In this document: positions 34,361 through 42,518 of the stretch, piece by piece
Position numbering within the stretch: position 1 is the stretch's first letter
Layout of the letters: each line of letters starts with the position of its first letter
From: Gemmatimonadota bacterium
GTDB lineage: Bacteria; Gemmatimonadota; Gemmatimonadetes; Longimicrobiales; Gaopeijiaceae
Assembly (NCBI GenBank): GCA_022571515.1
Contig: JACZXQ010000001.1
Span: 62,001-126,000, forward strand
DNA: 64,000 bases
Reading direction: 5' to 3'
The notes under the pieces: model-generated
Database searches by the model: none
Seen by the model: the letters and a program-made list of their open reading frames with translations, nothing else
Told to the model about the DNA's origin: nothing
Translations under genes and position numbers: made by a program

Positions 34361-35184
34361 CGGAACTGCTTTTGGCACTCGGGACGGGCCTGGCGGCCGG
34401 GTTGCACAGCGCGACGTGGGGCATGTACAAGGACGCCCCGCACGAGGGCTTCAAGTGGAGCACCTACGTTCGCAGTCCAATCCTGGCGGCCGCGATCGCC
34501 GTCGCGATCGTCGCCGGCACCGAATTCGACCCGGCGAGCCCAGCCGGCCTCGTCCTCTTGTTCGGGGTCACGTACGGGCTCGAGCGGGCCTTCTTGGAGA
34601 TCTACAAGACCTTTCTGCGGGTGGAGGACCAGTCCAAGTACGCGATCCCCATGCAGTTCGCGATTCGAGGGAAGGTCGTCGAGAGTTCGGCGCTGCGCTG
34701 GTCGGCTTGTGCGCTTTACGTCTCGACCGAACTACTGGTCCTCTTCGCCGTCTATCAGCTCCAGCGGAGCGGGCCCGCCCTGCACCCCCTTCTCATCGTG
34801 TTCCTCGTGGGAAGCGCCGGCGGATGGATCTCAGCCATCGGTGGTGCGTGGAAGGACGCCCCGGTAGAGGGCTTCCTCATCTTCAAGTTCTTCCGGAGCC
34901 CGGGCATCGCCTTCATGTACGGGATCCTGCTCGGGTCTTTGACGACGAACTACGTCTTCATCTTCATCGGCTCGATCGGGTTCACCGTAGCCACGATCGA
35001 GACCTATAAGACCTTCTTCTTCCCCCACAGGCCCCGGGGGAAGTTCATGGGCAAGACACCGCTGTTTCCCGAGTTCCTCGAGACTCGAACCCGCTTCGTA
35101 CCACTTTACGTCGTGATCTGGCTGGGAGTCTTGATCTCTGGTGTCCTGGCGCTTGTCGGCCCCCGAGAGGGTCTCCTCTTCTAG
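34357..35184 (+). CDS. Internally duplicated membrane protein, unknown family
   Basis: A 275-residue integral membrane protein with about seven hydrophobic segments, not recognised. The two halves repeat each other: GMYKDAPHEGFKWSTYVRSP (about 22-41) matches AWKDAPVEGFLIFKFFRSP (about 165-183), and LEIYKTFLR (about 82-90) matches IETYKTFFF (about 217-225). The shared pattern is KDAPxEGF, about eight residues, RSP, then (E/I)-YKTF after a further pair of helices. Such duplication with charged motifs at the membrane surface suggests two equivalent binding sites. It is coupled to the Gfo/Idh gene by an ATGA overlap and lies in the lipid locus. Confidence 0.75.
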   Translation: MTELLLALGTGLAAGLHSATWGMYKDAPHEGFKWSTYVRSPILAAAIAVAIVAGTEFDPASPAGLVLLFGVTYGLERAFLEIYKTFLRVEDQSKYAIPMQFAIRGKVVESSALRWSACALYVSTELLVLFAVYQLQRSGPALHPLLIVFLVGSAGGWISAIGGAWKDAPVEGFLIFKFFRSPGIAFMYGILLGSLTTNYVFIFIGSIGFTVATIETYKTFFFPHRPRGKFMGKTPLFPEFLETRTRFVPLYVVIWLGVLISGVLALVGPREGLLF

Positions 35185-35241
35185 GAAACTCTCAGAGGCC
35201 GTTCTACAGGCCACTTTTGCGGAACCGCCGCCAACTCGAGG

Positions 35242-36606
35242 GTGTTCAATGGCAGTACACGCACCCGGGATTCAAATTCCTCGCAGCAGGAGCAGTTCAC
35301 GATCGACCGGCACCCGCATGATTTGCACCCCGGTAGATGGCTTGCCGCAGTCGGCCTATTCGCGGCAGCAGTGAGCGCTCCCGCGCCCTCCGTGTTCGCC
35401 AGCGTGCCCACGCGGCATATGGCGGCGTGTGAGGACTCCGCGGAACGCAGGATCGACGTCACCTACGCTCGTTGGATCCGCCTCCTGGGTATGAGCGGCG
35501 AACTCGACGAGGACGACTTCGCCCAACAGGCGGAAGAACTCGTAGGGGAGATCTTCTCCCTGGACGGCATGAGTTCCAGGATTCTTGGGGGCCGCTGGCA
35601 GGACCTCGACGAGGGCCCCAGAAGCCAGTTCACGCAGGCGCTTGCACGTTCCGTACGCTTCACCCTGGTGGAGTACTTCGAGGACTCGGACGAGGTGCCG
35701 GCGCTGCGTCCCGCCGCCGAGGAGATGACGGTCGAGGGTGGCCTTGTAGAGGCCCGATACTGGCTCGTGAAACGGGACTGGAGCGACTGGTTCACCTTCC
35801 GGCTTGCCGACGACGGCGCTGGATCATGCGGCATCGTGGACATCCGCAAGGGAGACCGCAGCCTGCTCGGGCACCTGAAGGGCCAGGTAAAGGAGCTCCT
35901 CGAGGACTATTCATTCCCCTACATGATCGCCGAGCTCGGGCATTACGGGGCTGTCGTTCTCGCCGACTTCGAGAACGATACGGAGGGTGAGCTGCCGAAG
36001 GGGTGGACGTGGCGCGGTTCCGACGATCACAAGAACAAGCCCTATCGGGTGAAGGTGGAAGACGGGAATCGGTACCTCGAAGCCACCGACGAGGGGGAAT
36101 CAGTCATTCTCGGACATGAGATCAAGTGGAACCTCGACGAGTTTCCCTACATCTCCTTCCGGGTGAGGGTGCACCAGATTCCCGAGGGTGGCGACGAGCG
36201 GGACAACAAGAAAGTGGACAGTGCTGCCGGCATCTACATCACGTACCGGAAGAAGTTCTTCGGAAAGATTCCCGAGTCTGCCAAGTACGTGTGGAGTTCG
36301 ACACTCCCCGTCGGTTCCGCGGTACGAAGAGCGGGCATCGGACGGCCGTGGCAGATCGTGTTTGGTTCGGGAGAGGAGGGCCTGGGTGAATGGCGCACGT
36401 ACGTGTTCGATCTGCGCCAGGCGTACACCGACACTTTTGGTGGCACTGCTCCGTCGAAGCCTATCGGGGTGGGTGTGCTCTCGGACGCCAACTCCCTCAA
36501 GCTCAAGGCCTACGCCGATTATGACGACATCCGAGCCCTGCGAGAGGCCCCTCCGGGAGTCACGTCGGGCGTCACTGAGATTCTCTCTCCGATAGGCGAC
36601 GAATGA
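35242..36606 (+). CDS. MlaC-like lipid-binding domain fused to DUF3047
   Basis: A 454-residue exported protein. A long leader (GTG start; hydrophobic core about residues 36-53) is followed by an MlaC/Ttg2-type region (about 70-215): LVGEIFSLDGMSSRILGG, RSQFTQALARSVRFTLVEYF, DWSDWFTFRL and VVDIRKG-like DIRKGDRSLL. From about 230 on, a DUF3047 domain runs to the end: VVLADFENDTEGELPKGWTWRG, YISFRVRVHQIP, AAGIYITY and WRTYVFDLRQAY. MlaC proteins ferry phospholipids across the periplasm; DUF3047 is a secreted beta-sandwich of unknown role. The fusion is unusual. The GTG start is uncertain. The stop overlaps the TolC start (ATGA). Confidence 0.82.
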   Translation: MFNGSTRTRDSNSSQQEQFTIDRHPHDLHPGRWLAAVGLFAAAVSAPAPSVFASVPTRHMAACEDSAERRIDVTYARWIRLLGMSGELDEDDFAQQAEELVGEIFSLDGMSSRILGGRWQDLDEGPRSQFTQALARSVRFTLVEYFEDSDEVPALRPAAEEMTVEGGLVEARYWLVKRDWSDWFTFRLADDGAGSCGIVDIRKGDRSLLGHLKGQVKELLEDYSFPYMIAELGHYGAVVLADFENDTEGELPKGWTWRGSDDHKNKPYRVKVEDGNRYLEATDEGESVILGHEIKWNLDEFPYISFRVRVHQIPEGGDERDNKKVDSAAGIYITYRKKFFGKIPESAKYVWSSTLPVGSAVRRAGIGRPWQIVFGSGEEGLGEWRTYVFDLRQAYTDTFGGTAPSKPIGVGVLSDANSLKLKAYADYDDIRALREAPPGVTSGVTEILSPIGDE

Positions 36607-37976
36607 GATCCACCGGATTGTCGGCCGTGGTCCTCGCGGCGATCCTGGGCGGCCCTGGGTTGGCACACGATGTTTCGGGCCAAACGGTCGACACCTTGAT
36701 CGTGAGCCTCGCCGATGTGGAGCGGATGGTGCTGAGCCGGAGCCCCCTTCTCGCTCCCGCGGTAGCCGCGCTCGACCTGTCACGGGCTCAGGTGACCCGC
36801 GCGAATCGCGCCCGATTTCTTCCCGAGTTCAACCTGCGGAATACTTGGGGATTCGCTCCGCAGCTACGCGGCGAATTTACGGAATTCGGCGTGCTCGTAT
36901 CTCCCGACACAATGACCGGACTGTCTGATCTTACCTGGTTCACGCAGGTGGATCTCAACATCGTGCAACCCCTCTACACCTTCGGAAAGATCGGTTCGCA
37001 GATCGACGCGGCCAGGTTCCAGGTAGAGGCATCACAAGCGGAACTGAGCAAGACCCAGGCCGAGCTCGTGTTGCAGGCGCAAAAGATCTACTGGGGGGTG
37101 GTCCTCAGCAACGAACTCACGCGAACCGTGAAGTCCGTCAACAACCGGGTCACAGAAGCGGAGGAGCGGCTGCAACAGCGTTTCGATGAAGGCTCCGCCA
37201 CACAGAACGACATGTTCAAGTTCCGGATCTTCCAGTATCAGATCGCCAGCCAATCCCGAGAGGTCGAAGCGGGAAGGGCCAAGGCCCGCGCCGGCCTGAG
37301 GGCCGTCTTGAGGATCCAGGAGGGCGTGCCGTTTCGCGTCGAGGTCGAGGTTCTGGAGCCTGTGGACGTAACGTTGGACAGCCTATCGACCTACGTCTCC
37401 GCTGCTCTCGCCGCCCGCCCGGAGGTGAGGCAGCTTCAGGCCGGAATCAACGGGCGCAGGTCGCTCGTAAGAGCGGCCGAAAGAGCGTCGTATCCCACGT
37501 TGTTCGTCGCGGGTCAGGTCAAGTTCAATGCTGCGCCGGGCCGCTTCGACTCGCGGAATCCTTTTGTGAACAACCCGACGAATTTTTTCCGACCTGGCAT
37601 CATTCTCGGTCTGGACTGGGATCTCAACTTCTTCCAGAACAATGACAAGACGGCGCTCCAGCGCTACGAAACCGCCAAGCTGGAAGCTCAGGTCTATCCT
37701 CTCAAGCTCATGATCGAGCAGCAGGTGCGGGAGGCCTACCTCGACGCCGTCCGGGCGCGGGCAGACATGCAGGACGGCCGGAGAGCGCTCAGGGCGAGCG
37801 AGAACCTGCTCCGCGCTGAGCTCCAGACGTTCGATATCGGGCTCGGGGGCATCGAGGACGTCATCGATGCGTTCAAGGCCAACGTTGGCATGACGCTGGC
37901 ACAGTTCCAGAACATCGCGACGCTGAATTCCCGAATCGCCGAACTCAGCCAGCGTGTCGGTCGGGAGATTACATGA
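36603..37976 (+). CDS. TolC family outer membrane channel
   Basis: A 457-residue outer membrane efflux protein with a signal peptide (about 1-28). The long alternating helices typical of TolC are seen in LDLSRAQVTRANRARFLPEF, AQKIYWGVVLSNELTRTVKSVNNRVTEAEERLQQRF and the duplicate half QQVREAYLDAVRARADMQDGRRAL. Strand segments NLRNTWGFAP and FVAGQVKFN would form the barrel. It forms a trimeric tunnel through the outer membrane together with an inner-membrane pump, here most likely the MMPL transporter two genes on. It overlaps both neighbours by four bases. No membrane-fusion protein is encoded. Confidence 0.88.
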   Translation: MRSTGLSAVVLAAILGGPGLAHDVSGQTVDTLIVSLADVERMVLSRSPLLAPAVAALDLSRAQVTRANRARFLPEFNLRNTWGFAPQLRGEFTEFGVLVSPDTMTGLSDLTWFTQVDLNIVQPLYTFGKIGSQIDAARFQVEASQAELSKTQAELVLQAQKIYWGVVLSNELTRTVKSVNNRVTEAEERLQQRFDEGSATQNDMFKFRIFQYQIASQSREVEAGRAKARAGLRAVLRIQEGVPFRVEVEVLEPVDVTLDSLSTYVSAALAARPEVRQLQAGINGRRSLVRAAERASYPTLFVAGQVKFNAAPGRFDSRNPFVNNPTNFFRPGIILGLDWDLNFFQNNDKTALQRYETAKLEAQVYPLKLMIEQQVREAYLDAVRARADMQDGRRALRASENLLRAELQTFDIGLGGIEDVIDAFKANVGMTLAQFQNIATLNSRIAELSQRVGREIT

Positions 37977-38617
37977 AGACGGAGAGACGGGCAGCAACAG
38001 GCATCCGAAAACCTTGGCGACTCCACCCGACCGTGATGGCGGCTTTCGCCCTGGCGGTGTCGATCCCCATCCCCGCAGCGGGCCAAGCCGGTCCGGGAGA
38101 GGCCGTGAGAGCCCGCAACGAAGCCGCGCAACGGGCCGTCGATGCCGCGGGAGATTCGATTTCCGACGAGGCGAGAGAGGCGCTGAAGGACGTCATCAAC
38201 GGGCTGATCGACTTTCGGGAACTCTCGCGCCGGGCGCTGAGACGCCACTGGGCCGCGCGCACTCCCGAGGAGCAGGATCAGTTCGTAGACGTGTTCCGGA
38301 GCCTGATTCGCAATTCGTCCGTACAAAAGCTCGAGATCTACCAGGCGGACAGCATCACCTATCAGCCCGCGGAGACCGATGGAGACAGGAGCCGGGTCGT
38401 CACGATCGCCTACAAGGGGCGTAGCGAGGTCGAGATCGCGTACCTCATGCACAAGGTCGGAGATGAATGGAAGGTGTACGACGTTGTCATCGATGACTCC
38501 AGCACGCTCCGGACCTACCAGGACTCCTTCCAGCGGGAGATCAACTCCACGTCGTACGAGGCGATGTACGACCGCATGGTCGACAAACTCGCAGAGTCCA
38601 GCGGCACGGGGGGCTAG
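37973..38617 (+). CDS. MlaC/Ttg2D-like periplasmic lipid-binding protein
   Basis: A 214-residue exported protein with a leader ending near AAGQAG (residue about 40). The mature part has the MlaC features: a DFRELSRRALRRHW helix, EEQDQFVDVFRSLI, then a strand pair ITYQP-E-D and VEIAYLMHKVGDEWKVYDVVIDD followed by a YDRMVDKL helix. MlaC chaperones phospholipids between the inner membrane and the outer-membrane complex. It follows TolC by a four-base overlap and precedes the MMPL gene. No MlaA, MlaD or MlaE component is present, so it probably hands lipid to the MMPL/TolC pair rather than a canonical Mla system. Confidence 0.88.
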   Translation: MKTERRAATGIRKPWRLHPTVMAAFALAVSIPIPAAGQAGPGEAVRARNEAAQRAVDAAGDSISDEAREALKDVINGLIDFRELSRRALRRHWAARTPEEQDQFVDVFRSLIRNSSVQKLEIYQADSITYQPAETDGDRSRVVTIAYKGRSEVEIAYLMHKVGDEWKVYDVVIDDSSTLRTYQDSFQREINSTSYEAMYDRMVDKLAESSGTGG

Positions 38618-38662
38618 GCACCCCACACCCTCAGGCGCTCGTTCGCCCGGAACCCAGGACAA

Positions 38663-41062
38663 ATGAAGCTTCGATTCCACCTATGCAAGTTGGTCCCCCG
38701 GAGCTACCGGGCCATCGTCGTCGTCTCGGTAGTCGCCACGGCGGTCGGCGCCCATTTCACGTCTAAGCTGACGCTCGAGAGCGATCTCGCCGCACTCCTA
38801 CCGAACAGTTTTCCCAGCGTGCAGGCGCTCGAGCGGATGCGTGACGAGGTTGGCGGTGGGGTCAGCAAGCTCCGCGTCGTTCTGAAGAGCCAGAACTTCC
38901 CTGCCCTCCAGCGCTTGGCCGGAGATCTCAAGCCGAGGCTGGACGCAAGCGAGTACGTGCTGTATTCGCAGTACCAGAACGAGGTCGATTTTTACCAGAA
39001 GAACGCCCTACTGTTCTTGAACACGACCCAGCTGGATTCTCTCTACGACGCCGTCCAGGGTGCGATCGACGACGAGAAGCAGGCGATCAACCCCTTCATG
39101 ATCGACGATCTCTTCGGGCCACCTCCCGGCGCCACAGAGTCGGATGATGCGGCGAAGAGCGATCTGGAGGCCTGGGACGAAAAGTATCGGGATAGCGAGC
39201 CCAAGCCGTTCTACACGAACCAGGACAGCACCGTCCTGGTGATAGAGGTCTTCGCCGCCGAGGAAAGCCTCAACATCGCCGCCAGCCGCGTCATGCTGAC
39301 GGCGGTACAAGATATCGTTCGATCGATCGATCCGAGCAGTTACGCCCCCGATGTGGAGGTGTACTACGGTAGCAACATCAAGAACCGGATCGACGAGTAC
39401 GAGGTGCTCACACGGGACATCTTCGGCACGGCCGTGTACGGCGTCGTCGGTGTGTTTATCCTGCTGGTACTCTACTTCCGGAGCCTTATTCCGCCCATCC
39501 TCATCGCGATCACGCTGTTGGCGTCCCTGGCTTGGACATTCGGCGTCACGTATCTGGTGATCGGCCAGCTCAACACGATTACGGGGTTCCTCTTCGTGGT
39601 CCTGTTCGGCCTTGGGATCGACTATGGGATCCATGCGTTCGCGCGGTATCGAGAAAGCCGACAGGCAGGGCTAGACCGCGCCGAAGGTCTTCACAACATG
39701 ATGTGCGAGACGGGTGCCGCTCTCGCGACGACCACCTTCACGACGGCGGCGGCGTTCTTCTCGCTCCTGCTCATGGACTTCAAGGGCTTCTCGGAGCTCG
39801 GCGCCATCACCGGAATCGGGCTCCTCTTCGCTCTGGCCGCCACGATATTCCTGCTACCGGCCCTGATCATCATCGCGGAGAATTTCGGCCTGCTTCGGAT
39901 CGCGCCGGTCGCAGGGAAGACGCTCACGTTCGAGCCGCGCCCATACCGGCCCGCACGAAGGTTGCTGGTCGGGGGAGCCGTGGTGACCGCGTTCGCCGTG
40001 TTCGGCCTCTCACAGATCAGCTTCGAGTACGACTTTACCGAGCTACGCATCATCACGCCGGAACGGCAGACGGTGGCCGAGCTGACCCGCGGGGTCTTTT
40101 CGCTCTCCGATTCACCCGCACTCGTCCTGGCGACCTCTCCGGAAGAGGCGGCGGCCGTGCAGGCTGTGGTGGAGCGCATGATGCAGGTGGACACGCTGAC
40201 CCCCACCGTGGAGAAAGTCAGCTCGGTGTATTCGCTGGTACCTCAGGATCAGCGGCCCCGCCTGGAACGCATACGCGCGATCCGGGACCTCATCGAAGAA
40301 GAGGACGCGCGCGACCTCCTTTCCGGCGATAACCTGGAACGGTTGGAAAGGCTCGAGGGCTACCTCAGCGTGGAAGCGCCGATCACGTTCGAGGATGTGC
40401 CGCCGAATGAAATCAGGCGGTTTCGGAATCGCGCGGGCGAGGTGGGCAGCTTCGTGTTCATCTATCCGAGCGTACCCCTTCGCGACGGGCGCAACAGCAT
40501 CCGCTTCTCCGAGGACATCGGCACCATCACGCTCCCGTCGGGGAAGGAGCTGCGCGCAGCCAGCCCGAACCTGGTCATCGCCGACCTGTTACGCATGGCG
40601 ATTCGCGAGGGCAAGCTGGCCGTTATCCTGTCACTCGTGGTCGTCTTCTTCATCATCCTGCTGGATGTGCGCAGTCTGAAGAGCACGCTCCTTGTGATGA
40701 GCCCACTCGTGCTCGGACTCACGTGGATGGGCGGCGTGATGTTCTTGGTGGGCATGAAGCTCAACCTGTTCAACATGGTCGTCTTGCCCAGTGTCGTGGG
40801 GATCGGCGTCGATACCGGAGTCCACCTTCACCACAGGTATCGGGCGGAGGGACCGGGATCGATGTACCTGGTACTCAAGCGCACGGGGCCCGCCGTTGCG
40901 GTCGCGACGATCACGACGATCGTGGGCTACGCCGGCCTGCTGTTGGCGACTCACCCTGGGCTGACTTCGATCGGGAAGCTCGCAATCGTGGGTCTGTCGA
41001 CTACGCTCGTGAGCGCACTCGTGATTCTGCCGGCCCTGATGCAGGTCGCGGACAAGGAGTGA
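38663..41062 (+). CDS. MMPL/HpnN-type RND lipid transporter
   Basis: A 799-residue inner-membrane transporter with twelve predicted helices in two halves: helix 1 at about 16-34, a large periplasmic domain to about 255, helices 2-6 at about 257-395, helix 7 near 430, a second periplasmic domain to about 650 and helices 8-12 at about 655-790. The proton-relay helices show GLGIDYGIHAF and GIGVDTGVHLHH, the usual GxxxDY/D signatures. Relatives export hopanoids, mycolates and other large lipids. The context with two MlaC-type proteins and TolC supports a lipid-export role. The ATG follows the MlaC gene by 45 bases. Confidence 0.9.
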   Translation: MKLRFHLCKLVPRSYRAIVVVSVVATAVGAHFTSKLTLESDLAALLPNSFPSVQALERMRDEVGGGVSKLRVVLKSQNFPALQRLAGDLKPRLDASEYVLYSQYQNEVDFYQKNALLFLNTTQLDSLYDAVQGAIDDEKQAINPFMIDDLFGPPPGATESDDAAKSDLEAWDEKYRDSEPKPFYTNQDSTVLVIEVFAAEESLNIAASRVMLTAVQDIVRSIDPSSYAPDVEVYYGSNIKNRIDEYEVLTRDIFGTAVYGVVGVFILLVLYFRSLIPPILIAITLLASLAWTFGVTYLVIGQLNTITGFLFVVLFGLGIDYGIHAFARYRESRQAGLDRAEGLHNMMCETGAALATTTFTTAAAFFSLLLMDFKGFSELGAITGIGLLFALAATIFLLPALIIIAENFGLLRIAPVAGKTLTFEPRPYRPARRLLVGGAVVTAFAVFGLSQISFEYDFTELRIITPERQTVAELTRGVFSLSDSPALVLATSPEEAAAVQAVVERMMQVDTLTPTVEKVSSVYSLVPQDQRPRLERIRAIRDLIEEEDARDLLSGDNLERLERLEGYLSVEAPITFEDVPPNEIRRFRNRAGEVGSFVFIYPSVPLRDGRNSIRFSEDIGTITLPSGKELRAASPNLVIADLLRMAIREGKLAVILSLVVVFFIILLDVRSLKSTLLVMSPLVLGLTWMGGVMFLVGMKLNLFNMVVLPSVVGIGVDTGVHLHHRYRAEGPGSMYLVLKRTGPAVAVATITTIVGYAGLLLATHPGLTSIGKLAIVGLSTTLVSALVILPALMQVADKE

Positions 41063-41081
41063 ATGTGGCCAGGGACGAAAC

Positions 41082-42518
41082 ATGAACGACACTCCTGAGA
41101 CGGTCTCGCAGGCCCTGATCCTGGCTGCGGGCATGGGCTCACGCCTGAAGAGTCGTATCCCCAAGCCGTTGACGCGCGTGCTGGGCGTTTCGCTGTTGGG
41201 GCGCACGCTGTTTTCGCTCCAGAAAGCCGGCGTGACCGACGCCTATGTGGTGATCGGACACGAAGCCGAGCAGGTGCGTGCCGGGATCGACAAGATCACG
41301 CGGCTAGGCCTGACGGTGCACTGGATCCACAACCCTCAGTGGAGAGAGCCCAACGGTGTGTCCGTGCTCGCCGGAGAGCCCGAGCTCGACGGCCCGTTCT
41401 TCCTGACCATGACCGATCACCTCTTCCATCCCGATGTCGTCATGTCGCTGGCGCGCAGCGGGGCGCATGGAGGCATCAACCTCGCGGTGGACTATGACGT
41501 CGACTCGGTGATCGACCTGGACGATGCCACCAAGGTTCAGGTGTCTGAAGGCCGGATCGTGGCCATCGGCAAGACCCTGCCGGACTACAACGCGATCGAC
41601 ACGGGCATATTTCTCGCCTCGCCGGCCCTCTTCGGCGCGATTCGCGAGGCTCGTGCCGAAGGGAACGCCAGCCTCTCGGCGGGCGTCCAGAAGCTGGCGG
41701 CCGAGGGGCTCGCCAGGGTGACGGACATCGGGGACCACATGTGGCAGGATGTGGATACGCCCGAGGACTTCGCCGAAGCCGAGCGCAAATTGATGGATGG
41801 CGTCCGCAAGGCCTCCGACGGTCCCATCTCACGGTACATCAATCGCCCGATTTCGACCGCGCTCAGCCGCGTCGTGGTCAACACCCCGGTCACGCCCAAC
41901 CAGATCAGCGTCTCGACCCTGGTGATCAGCCTGGTCTCCGCGGGCTTCGCGGCGGGAGGCGGTTATGCGGGATTTCTGATCGCCGGGCTTCTCTTTCAGA
42001 TCGCCTCGATCATAGACGGCACGGACGGCGAGGTCGCGAAGTTGACGTTCCAGTCGAGCGAACGCGGAGAGTGGATCGACACCGTCTGTGACAATGTCTC
42101 CTACCTGGCGTTTCTGTTGGGTTTGATCGTGGGTGTCTACCGCTCACCGTTGCCCGATCTGTACTATCAGGCCGGCATCGTCGGGTTCGTCGCGGGGGCA
42201 GCCAGCATCCTCAACCTGACGTTGTCGGTGAGGCGTGGGCAGCGCTCCGGAAGTTTCCTGTCCGTCCGCTACGGATACCAGGAGGACGCGGGCCTCGGCA
42301 GCCGGGTGATGCGGGTGGTTCACTTCATGGGCAAACGGGATTTCTTCGCCTTCCTCGCACTGACCTTGGCGGTGGTCGGACAGTTGCCGCTGGCGCTCCC
42401 ACTGTTCGGGGTGGGTGCGACCCTCCTCCTGTTTCCCGCGACCCTGAAGGTCAACCTCTCGTCTTGGGCGCAGGCGCGTGGGACGGGCACATGGACGGCT
42501 AAGGCGCCTCCGCTCTAA
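41082..42518 (+). CDS. Bifunctional nucleotidyltransferase/CDP-alcohol phosphotransferase, IPCT-DIPPS-like
   Basis: A 478-residue fusion. Residues about 6-235 form a sugar-phosphate nucleotidyltransferase (ILAAGMGSRLKSRIPKPL with the catalytic GSRL-KP, MTDHLF metal site, DVDTPEDF). From about 245 on comes a CDP-alcohol phosphatidyltransferase with the motif DGTDGEVAK-x8-G-x3-D-x3-D (DGTDGEVAKLTF ... GEWIDTVCDN) and five to six helices. The same architecture is known for the archaeal and thermophile enzymes that turn inositol-1-phosphate plus CTP into CDP-inositol and then transfer the phospho-inositol. Here the acceptor could be the lipid made by the locus. It starts 19 bases after the MMPL gene; TAATG couples it to the flippase. 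Confidence 0.86.
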   Translation: MNDTPETVSQALILAAGMGSRLKSRIPKPLTRVLGVSLLGRTLFSLQKAGVTDAYVVIGHEAEQVRAGIDKITRLGLTVHWIHNPQWREPNGVSVLAGEPELDGPFFLTMTDHLFHPDVVMSLARSGAHGGINLAVDYDVDSVIDLDDATKVQVSEGRIVAIGKTLPDYNAIDTGIFLASPALFGAIREARAEGNASLSAGVQKLAAEGLARVTDIGDHMWQDVDTPEDFAEAERKLMDGVRKASDGPISRYINRPISTALSRVVVNTPVTPNQISVSTLVISLVSAGFAAGGGYAGFLIAGLLFQIASIIDGTDGEVAKLTFQSSERGEWIDTVCDNVSYLAFLLGLIVGVYRSPLPDLYYQAGIVGFVAGAASILNLTLSVRRGQRSGSFLSVRYGYQEDAGLGSRVMRVVHFMGKRDFFAFLALTLAVVGQLPLALPLFGVGATLLLFPATLKVNLSSWAQARGTGTWTAKAPPL

